Source: Tigriopus japonicus (taxonomy: Eukaryota > Arthropoda > Copepoda > Harpacticoida > Harpacticidae). From it: DNA of 64,000 nucleotides. The stretch spans positions 14,022,781 through 14,086,780 of the forward strand of contig CM021317.1 in the NCBI GenBank assembly GCA_010645155.1, in the 5' to 3' direction. The position numbers were made by a program, and so were the translations under genes. Shown here piece by piece: positions 56,072-64,000 of the stretch (positions are counted from its first letter, which is position 1; every line of letters starts with the position of its first letter). Below the pieces are notes generated by a model, which saw only the letters and a list, made by a program, of their open reading frames with translations, ran no database searches and had not been told where the DNA came from.

Positions 56072-59000
56072 TCATCTCAAAAACACATTTTTTACGCCAT
56101 GAAGCGGGCCCACAAATAATAAATGAAACAATACAGCCACCAAATAGGTGAGCGTGATAATCCCCACAGTGTACACGAGGAATGTGAGTCCGTCAAAATG
56201 GAGAGGATTCTCCAAATTCTGATATACTGTCATCATAATCTAAACATGAAACGAATCAACGCTTTTTTAAAACCTAGATCAAGCTCACTTCCGCTTTCGG
56301 TCAAAACTCACCACCGGAAGTAAGAGATACACGGAGTAAGTCAGTTTCCCCAAGGGAATCAGGATGGAACAATTCCATTGGATTCGACTCAAGAATGAAG
56401 TGGCAAACGTCATCCAAGCCAAGGCCAAAGCCCAGATTGGTCGACAAAACGACCAATACAGATGGTACACATCCTCATTGTAATTGGAGCGCCAAAGGCC
56501 AAAGATAAGGCTGAGAATGGTTGTGAAGGATAAGAACCAACCTCCGATCCAGAACAGCCAAGAAAAGCCACCTTTGGTTAATAGTCTGAAATGCCAAGGA
56601 AAGTGTTGCCAAACATTAGCACAGGGGTAGGCAACCGTTGGGCCGCGGCCCACATGTGGGCCCACAAAGGATGGACTTTGGTGGGCCCAGGAGCTATGGG
56701 GAAAGTCCTAAATTGTTGGTCCGCGAGACATCCATAGTACTGTACTCATGGGTACAAAGCTCTTTGATCGTTAATTTGGGGCCCCTGAACCTACCAAAGT
56801 CTGTACGGTGGGCCTCTGACACCATTTAATCAAACTTGGTGGGCCTTGACAGAAAAGTGGTTGCCGACCCCTGCCTTAGAAGGACCTTGTAATTTAGTTT
56901 TCGATGTACTTAAAAGCTCATTTTTTTCTTTTTAGGGCGGTGAATTCAAAAATGGTTTTCAATTTAAGAAAAAAGAGGGTATTGGGGAAAAGAAATGGAT
57001 TTTTTTTCATTACCGTTACTAGGAAAGAAATCTCTGTAAATAAGGTTAAGCACTAACGTTGCTACAAACAATTAATATTTATTTTTGGTTTCTTAGTTGA
57101 CCACTTAAAATTGAAAACGGTGAAATAAAGCCGCTTCTAGAATATGGGTAGTGGAAAGCAGTTCAAAATCTGTAATTTTGACAATTAGTGTTCTTTTAGG
57201 TTAGATTATTTGTCTAATGTTTATCTAAAATATGATTAAAAAATCAATGTCCAAGGCGAAAAAGGTAAAATATGATAAAAAATGGAGATTGTTAAAATTT
57301 TGATCCCTTCCAAACTATTTTGGTTCGTTTTGGTAAGTAGTTTCATCATGAAGTCTCAAGTTTGGGAAAAGAAAAGGACAGTGAGAGACTTTGAGATGTG
57401 ACTTGTGACTTGGGGTCAATTAGTTTCATATTTTCGTCAAAATTATCTGGCAAAACTACTTGAAAGCTGCAATTGTAAATTGTTCTTGTTGCCAAAACAT
57501 TGCAAATATAGGACCGAAACGTGGCAATATTCTGCCAAAAAAAGTTCTTGAACTTATTTCCGCCACTCTTACAACAAAAGAGGCTTTTGAAAGTTGATTC
57601 CTTTTGTTTATATTCAGCGCAATTACTTAAAGTTTCGTTTAATGATTCCTTTTGGTTCATAATTAGTTAATCAAGTCACGATAAGAAAAAAACAAGGAAA
57701 AGTACCGCAATTGATTTGGCTTTTGACGCAATCGATCCTTCAAACAAAAGAAGAGATACCCAATGAACATGCCCACCAGAGCTGCTTGGATCCTGGACCA
57801 TGGAACATCGTACCAAACATTGAATATCGCACCAAACACCCTACCAAAAAAGGAGACCAAACGATCTTATTCTTTGAGCTGGGATCACAATTGGATTGTT
57901 AATGAGTCATAGTGTTACTCGGGATTTTCTGGAGAGGGAATGATCGAGTGGGGATCTAATTGGGCAATGGAATAAGCCGAGTATCCAATGCTGATCACCA
58001 AGCCAGAACCAATTTGGATCATACTAAAAAAGAGCATGGACGCAAATAAAAAGAGTCCCATTCAGAAGAGTACTGTCAAAAGCCTTTACCTCAGAATAGG
58101 AATTGTGTCCAAGAACCAGAGAAATAGGGGCACAAGGATCACGATTTGAGCATACAAAGCTACAAACCAACTCCATTCCACACAAGCCTCTTCGATGGGC
58201 CAAAGATTTTGCAGGAACGTCAAATCTCTCCACCAGAAATGATCACAATTCTCGTCATTCTGAGGCCAAAAAGGGCCGCCATTTCCGAAATATCGGCTCA
58301 ATGGACTGATTATAAGAATCAAGGCCAAATATCCCGGAACAATCCTGTAGACAAAACAATTTCAAACATAAATATCAAAAACAAGCTTTTTGCTAAAGGG
58401 TTATTAAAGCTTCTAAGGCATGGGAAATATCACAAATGAAAGGGCATAATTGGCTAGTTTCATGACACATCTCGAAACCTTTTGCTTTTAGCCTGATTCA
58501 ATAGGTACGAAAATTTAATACAGAGAGGTTAAGCCTTTAAACAGATAACTTTTAAGTGGCATATTTTCATTTCCGTTGTCTTTTTATGTGCTGGGCTTAG
58601 GTTTCAGAAATTATAATTTTCTAGAAACAGGGACTTTGTCAAAATGTGTTTTCAAGCAATTTTTATAGAAACATTTTAGAAATGGTGGTTTTGGATCACC
58701 GACAAATGTTTAAAATCAGATCTATATGTCATACAGTACATGAACATTTTGAAGTCTGAATTCAAATGTATCACTTGTTTGATTTTTTGAATCTTAGATA
58801 AAACTAGATTGGAAAACACCTTACGTCAAGAATCTCCTGATGTAAAAATGTATCCATGTGATCCAAGAATTTTGTTGAGCCAAGCATTTCAAGCGCGTTT
58901 GGTGTACATATGTGAACAAGAAGCCTCTAAAATTGATGAGAAAGTTAGTTCAACTGACCAATCAAGATTAAATTGTCAAAATGACATTACGAAATAAACA

Positions 59001-62000
59001 AAAAGGAATCCACCGCAAAGAGAGAACCAGGAAGGATTTGGAAAATGAACGAAGTAGAGATGTCCAACACTTCTTTGGGGTTCAACACAAACGGATACAT
59101 ATAAAGCATGCTTTGACCAAAAGCCAGCCAAATCGCACTGACAAATCTTAGTCCATGAAACCAGTTGATCCAATCGGAATTGGCGCTAGTGTCGAAAAGC
59201 GTCTTCCAATTCCGCGCAATTGAAAAACAAATCACGAAACCTCTCACGGATCGGTTGGCCTAAAATGAAAGACTAAAGTTTTGATCTAAACAACCAATTT
59301 AGTTTCAAAGAACTATTACTAAAGTGTCGGAAGCCATCAGGCAATTGGGCGGGGAACATTGGGCACCAACTGGATTGATCTCTGGAGTCCCATGGGAGTA
59401 GATAAGGTCCAATTCTTGCCTGGTCAGACAATGTGGTTCAGTCCATCTCTGTCGGTCTGAAAAAGTCATTTGAGGCTTATTGTTTGACCTTGGATTGTAA
59501 ACGATTTTGTTTTCTTAAGTACCTGGTGATCGGGCGTCGACTTGATCCATTCCAGTGACATCTAAGACCTGATCCTTTAAGTATTTCCTGTTTTGTAAGT
59601 ACTCTTTCATCCTTTGCTTCCGCATTTTCATTTTCTTCACGTGTTTCCTCATTTTTCCCTTCGCATGAATTTCGCGTAAAACATCTTCTTCATCGGAATT
59701 ATCCCCGCTAGAAGAACCGTATTGACAAAATTAAGACCTTGAAGTGAATAGATCCGACTTAAAAAGTATTTGTTGACGTGATTCAAAGTCCCTTCATAAC
59801 ATTAAGGATTGACGTAAGGCTCTAAAAAGGCCACTATGAGTTTCAAGTTTTTTTTCATGTAATTGAATTACCTTCTTCGTTGCCATGAAAGGTTGTCATT
59901 CTCTAAGGTTAACTCTATTTCATGCAGCATCTCATATGCTTTTTTCTTGTTAATTACACAAACACAAACAATCTTTGTTTCAAATTGATTTTCACATCGT
60001 TTCAATGTAATCCATAAACAAGTGTCAATAACAGTTAATCAAATTTTTCTTTGTTCCATGTTTCAGCTTCATTTTTGTAACCTATCATGCCTTTCCAAGA
60101 GTCAATCTTAAAAGTGAAATTAGATAGGTTTGACAGTATGAAATGTAGAAAAAAACGTTATTTTGATTGTTATCGTGACACTGACAACATAGGAATCAGA
60201 CGCACCTGGACTCCTCTTTCATTAGAGAGATTGGGTTTTCCGAAACAATCGAGTAGAACATCATAGGATCTGCTCCAGGAGCGGGTCTGTTTAAAGCTTG
60301 ATTATTGAGCTCTTGGAATTCCTCATCTTCATCAGCATTTTCATGAAGGTCAAGCTTGATTGCTGGAGCTTCTTCGGCACTTTGGGTGTGTTCTGTTTTA
60401 AGCTCTTCCATGGAAGTTTGAACACCTCTTTCAATAAGAGCTTTGGTGTCTAGCAATGACTCAGAGGTGTCATCACTTATTTCATTTTGATTGGGAGTGA
60501 AATCATACCGGCGATCCCAAGCCATTGAGTCTGAAGTTAGAAGATTATTCACATTGACAAGTATTTTCTTTTAATGTCAACAAGGCCGATAGGGGGCACT
60601 ACTAATAACTGGCTCCTGGATCTTGTGAACATATTTTTGAGGCTTATGTGCTATTCTACTATTGACTACTTTCCCCAATGATCCCACTAATTAAAAGTTC
60701 CCTTGATCTAAATTCCGTTTCCTACTTAGTTATGGACCCTTAGGCAAAAGGGTAAGCCAGAGAAATGGATAAGCCGCAAAAATTCAACTTATTTCCTAAT
60801 TCAAGTATCCTTTGACCATATTGTGAATTTGAAGTCATTTTCGCCAGCTGTCATTTTTGTCAATTTATCTTACATCATCCATTGAACTTACTTTTTTTGT
60901 TTTGGATTGGTGGTTTTATAATACTCAAAAAACAAAGAATGTTGTGAACGTTAGACAACTTAATTGTGCGAAAAGTTTCAAAATTTGGTGATGTGAACTT
61001 GGAAACGTCATTTTGATCAATTACTGATTTTAAACCAAGCTTAAAATAGACGCCTATAGATGGCACTGAAGGCATGGACAAGCAAAGAGAAAAAGTCTTA
61101 TGAGTAGGGGCGGGCAAAAAGTGTAAAAATAGTTTTGATAACATGAACCCATTTATTTGCCTTTTTGTTCTTTTCGCCTTTATTTGCACGATTTTTTTAT
61201 GAATTCGGCCTAAAATGACCAGATTGTTGAGAGTTTGCTATTTCTTCTTTGAAAATGTTTACTTTTGGAAGATTGTTCTTCAAATTTGAAAACTAAATCT
61301 GATTTTATGGCTCCCAGTGTAGGCTAGCATAATATTGATTACTACTACTTCAATTTCTAAACTTTGCTCTTCAAGATTGAAAAATGACAAGCAGATGACA
61401 AGAAAGTATCTGAAGCTTTTTGTTTCAATTTGCGCTTTTGACCTATTTCTGCATTTTATTTTACGATTTTGGGCTGAGTTTTGTGCAACTTTTGGTAACC
61501 AAAAGCTTCTTTTGATTTGCACTTTTTGCCCGTCCGTACTTATGAGCCTTGCGCATAGTACTAGCCCCCTCTTCCACACACCATCTGTTGGCGAATTTCT
61601 TAAGCTTGGGTTGAAAGCCTTCATTTGGGCAAGATGACTCGAAGCTTACCACTGGTCCAAGATTCGTTGGAATCGGGGTCGGGAATGATGTCCACTTGAG
61701 GTGGAAGCTCATTTGTTATTTCAAAACTGGTTCGTGGGTCATCAACAATAATGTTAACGTCATCGTCTTGGAAATGATTTTCGGTGGGATCGTCTTCGTT
61801 TTCAAGACGCGAGAAAGTTGGCGAAGTTGGCAAGTGATCCAAGATTGATCCAATGATAACCAAAGCCAGCACAAGAGTCAGAAGCAAACTGAAACAATTC
61901 CAGGGATGCACTTCAGAGCTCATTTGTGGGAGTGTGGCTTAATTTTTGAACTTTCCTTTTCGAATGTTGAACTAGCTTGTATGAAAACATCTCTTTTAGT

Positions 62001-63331
62001 AGGTTTTAAAAAACACTCTGAGCAAATTGCTCGATCAATAAATCTTTTTGTTACCTCAAACATCCAATAGAAGCACGCAAACTTTTTGGGCTTCACATTC
62101 TGTTGGCTGCTTTTCATGCATTTATTTGATTTCTTGTTTTTTTGTTAAAAGCTTACACATTCAGCCTCGTTTTAGAAATTTGAATCGTTTTAATGACTTT
62201 CACGTCGGTTGTAACTTTTGAAAAGCTGTTTTTTTTAAATTGATAACGGTTTTTTGATATAAAAATATTGGCTCATGTGTGACAATGAAGCAAACTATTC
62301 ATGGACATTTTACAAAAATCTCCTTGAATTCAAAAATTATAGTTGTGGCTAACAAGTTTGCTTTGATAACATCTTTATTGACAAAATAATAGTACAACAC
62401 CTTATGAATAGCACTTTTTTCAATAATCACAATCGTGCTATCCTCGTCTTTTGAAACTCAGGAAATATGTTGAAGGAGAATAAAGTTCTCCACAAAGATT
62501 TTTTCTAAAAAAAAATCAGGGTTGCTGCAATTTGCCAATTCTTAGAAGGCGTAACACCAGAAAAATATTGTAGGTAGTGATGGACCGAACGCATTATTGA
62601 CGAAAAATTCGGTGTCGCTTTTTGTTTTGTTTACCAAAACTAAAGCAGAAACACATTTAAAAAAATGCAGCTTGACAGTCAAATCGAAAAAATGGGCCAA
62701 AAGCCCTTAAACTTTATATTTTATTTTTTTTTTAAGTTTGGAGTTACCTAACTTCAACCACATGAACAATATCAATTTTAGAATGAATTATGCATGTTTG
62801 CATTCTGGTCAGGTGCTTTCGGTTTCGGTTTCGGTAAAAGGCATTCTTTGTCCATCACTAATGGTTAGTCTTTGGGTTAAAATGTCGAGGATTAAATTTG
62901 TGGCTCAAAAAATCGCCAAAAAATGAGTCTTACATTGCCAAAATGTTTCTTAAATCGAATACAAAGGTTGGCCTTTTTATCAAACGGAGTTCGAAATCAA
63001 CAAGTTCGAATTCAGGGCTCGATCCTAAAACAGCAGAAAGAGTTTGCCAAACCATTGGAACATCTTCATTTGAACACGCTTTTGGAAGACATAATCCAAT
63101 TGAAAAGTTTTCCACCTTCTCCTGCAAAGAATAGAACAGTTTGGTTTGAGTACATGAGAATTTGCCGCAATGAATCAAGAGTTTGGTTTACTTGAAATTC
63201 AAGAGAGAAATCCAAGATAGAGTAAGAATAATTCAGTCTAGCAGCCATTGATTGACACTCGGAGAAGTCGCCAAACCATCGCGTGTTTCCATTCTCAATT
63301 CCAGGTCCAATCTTGCCCCAACTGTCTATAA
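56072..63331 (-). CDS. NRF-6-like membrane O-acyltransferase (5' end missing)
   Basis: Thirteen exons keep phase: 63331-63192, 63121-62934, 61918-61650, 60530-60206, 59707-59523, 59456-59320, 59259-58991, 58926-58825, 58344-58090, 58023-57919, 57840-57706, 56585-56312, 56218-56072. They give 842 residues; the signal-peptide exon is not in view. Residues 1-109 are an NRF domain: IDSWGKIGPGIENGNTRWFGD, then Cys25, Cys57 and Cys62 (GLCLPKAC). TM1 is about 116-134. A charged loop of about 280 residues follows, then an acyltransferase-3 domain with HGLRFVSAIWLAFGQS (449-464), SFLFISGFLFTY, RRFLTIVPGYLALIL, CDHFWWRDL and about ten membrane helices. NRF-6 proteins are membrane acyltransferases linked in nematodes to lipid transport and drug response. 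The family's second His (W..xGH) is Gln463 here, so activity is uncertain. Weakest point: the acceptor at 61919 has a poor pyrimidine tract. Confidence 0.92.
56622..56873. mobile_element. hAT-type MITE in the NRF-6-like gene
   Basis: The ends are CAGGGGTAGGCAACC and, reverse-complemented, CAGGGGTCGGCAACC: 14 of 15 identical, and typical of hAT elements. The flanking 8 bases CATTAGCA and CCTTAGAA agree at 6 of 8 positions, fitting a decayed 8-bp target duplication. The 252-bp body is GC-richer than its surroundings (many GGGCC words) and has no transposase. It ends 37 bases from the splice acceptor of the 56585 exon. Confidence 0.85.
61029..61622. mobile_element. Hairpin MITE (family A), split by an hAT insertion
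   Basis: The left part (61029-61104) has AAGCTTAAAATAGACGCCTA then TAGATGGC, matching the 38.07-kb copy. The right part (61539-61622) has CCATCTGTTGGCG then TTAAGCTTGGGTTGAAAGCC, matching the other arm. A 434-bp foreign element sits between. The locus lies in the intron between 61649 and 60531 of the NRF-6-like gene. Confidence 0.75.
61105..61538. mobile_element. hAT element (family B), non-autonomous, nested
   Basis: The ends are TAGGGGCGGGCAAAAAGTG and, reverse-complemented, TACGGACGGGCAAAAAGTG. A perfect 8-base direct repeat CTTATGAG flanks it at 61097-61104 and 61539-61546, the hAT target duplication. The 434-bp inside is T-rich and non-coding. An incomplete relative lies at 51970-52230. 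Confidence 0.9.
61919..62933. other. Intron of the NRF-6-like gene with repeat DNA
   Basis: A 1015-bp intron by phase. It holds the complete family E element at 62575-62860. Antisense frames of about 65 codons at 62117-61920 are not supported. Confidence 0.6.
62575..62860. mobile_element. hAT-like MITE (family E), complete copy
   Basis: The ends are TAGTGATGGACCGAA and, reverse-complemented, TAGTGATGGACAAAG, identical for 11 bases. Adjacent 8-mers ATTGTAGG and ATGGTTAG agree at only 5 of 8, so the duplication is weak. The inside has GGGCCAAAAGCCCTTAAACT and GGTTTCGGTTTCGGTAAAAG. Fragments of the same family occur near 35.0, 43.5, 48.3 and 52.5 kb. Confidence 0.65.
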
Positions 63332-64000
63332 CTAAAACGAATTGTGGAATGAGTTTTCAAATCGTCCTTGAAGGAGTTTATTTGTAACTTCAAATGTTCA
63401 CCACTAGATGGATTCAGGCATAAAATCAGGTAAAATACATTGTTGTTGGCATTAATTGCTTGAAATTCAAGTGCAATTTGAAAGTGGTTGTAATTTATTA
63501 TAGTTCAAAATATATTAATTGTGAAGTCATTGACGCCAATCCGGTTTTTTCAAACAAATGGTCAGTTGTCCAACATCCAGTAAATAAGTCTGGATGATCT
63601 AGTAACTAGCTAGATTCAAGTTATTGCCTGATTGACCCTTGTATGATCTTCTGACTGAACATATGACATGGCGTTGTTTATGACTAGAGCCCTGGTTTGC
63701 ACTTGAAAAATTGATCAATTAATTTTTCATTTTTTGGCAAATTTGGCAAAATTCATTAGTTTTGTTTTTTGGGAAAATGTTCAATTTTTTTCATATTTTA
63801 ATTGAAAAACTACTTTTTCCCTAATGTTTGGATGGAAATTTGCCAAGACTAAATTTTGTGGGTGTTTATGGGATTTTTAACTGCTCCAACAAATGAAGAA
63901 ATCAACTCTTTCCACATTTCCTACGGATTGAATTGAAATTCTACTTACATGCTATGACGGATTTTTTTTGCTAAGCAAACTATTTTTCTTTTTAAAAAAA
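63332..64000. other. Region upstream of the first visible NRF-6-like exon
   Basis: By phase the previous exon must end with one base of a codon completed by TT at 63331-63330. No ATG-led signal-peptide exon with a fitting donor was found here. A GCAT|GTAAGT donor-like site on the minus strand near 63951 is preceded closely by a stop in the needed frame. The 5' end is probably beyond the window. Confidence 0.5.

Noticed and set aside
63940..63975. Donor-like GCAT|GTAAGT on the minus strand as the missing exon of the NRF-6-like gene
   Set aside because: In the required phase a stop codon lies about 20 bases upstream, and only an implausible 22-base exon would fit.

Overview
This is a eukaryotic, animal-type nuclear window. 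The genes are split by GT-AG introns of about 60 bp to more than 6 kb, the DNA is AT-rich, and much of the non-coding part is short DNA transposons and tRNA-derived SINEs. The protein families (SLC49 transporter, NRF-6-like acyltransferase, proteasome Rpt2, a Ski/Sno-like nuclear protein) fit an arthropod. The many small mariner and hAT remnants would suit a crustacean such as a copepod, but the species cannot be fixed from the sequence.

Layout. From 1 to about 17.7 kb I find no supportable gene, only repeats: a tRNA-derived SINE near 3.35 kb, a terminal-inverted-repeat element at 3.7-4.06 kb, and a foldback transposon with perfect 10-bp target duplications at 14.65-15.30 kb. From 17.7 to 19.4 kb (+) lie the last four coding exons of a nuclear coiled-coil protein that may be a Ski/Sno corepressor. 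Its 5' part is not in view. Facing it tail to tail is a complete four-exon SLC49A4 (DIRC2)-like transporter (23056-19927, minus), whose first intron carries an internally deleted mariner element. The gene for proteasome ATPase Rpt2/PSMC1 (25710-31755, plus) is complete in seven exons. Its 3' end nearly touches that of a long minus-strand gene (52857-32282) encoding a 364-residue serine-rich protein I do not recognise. From 63331 to 56072 (minus) thirteen exons encode most of an NRF-6-type membrane O-acyltransferase. Its signal-peptide exon lies outside the window or was not found.

The genes do not form a pathway; they are neighbours with separate roles in transcription, lysosomal transport, protein degradation and lipid or acyl transfer. 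Exon limits come from reading splice sites and checking that codon phase is kept at every junction.

The points most worth a second look are these: the acyltransferase has Gln where the family has a conserved His, plus a loop of about 280 charged residues between its first two membrane segments; the orphan gene is phase-consistent over 20.6 kb; and the repeats record datable insertions, including an hAT element nested in a small hairpin MITE that survives uninterrupted elsewhere in the window. I found no convincing new biological system.
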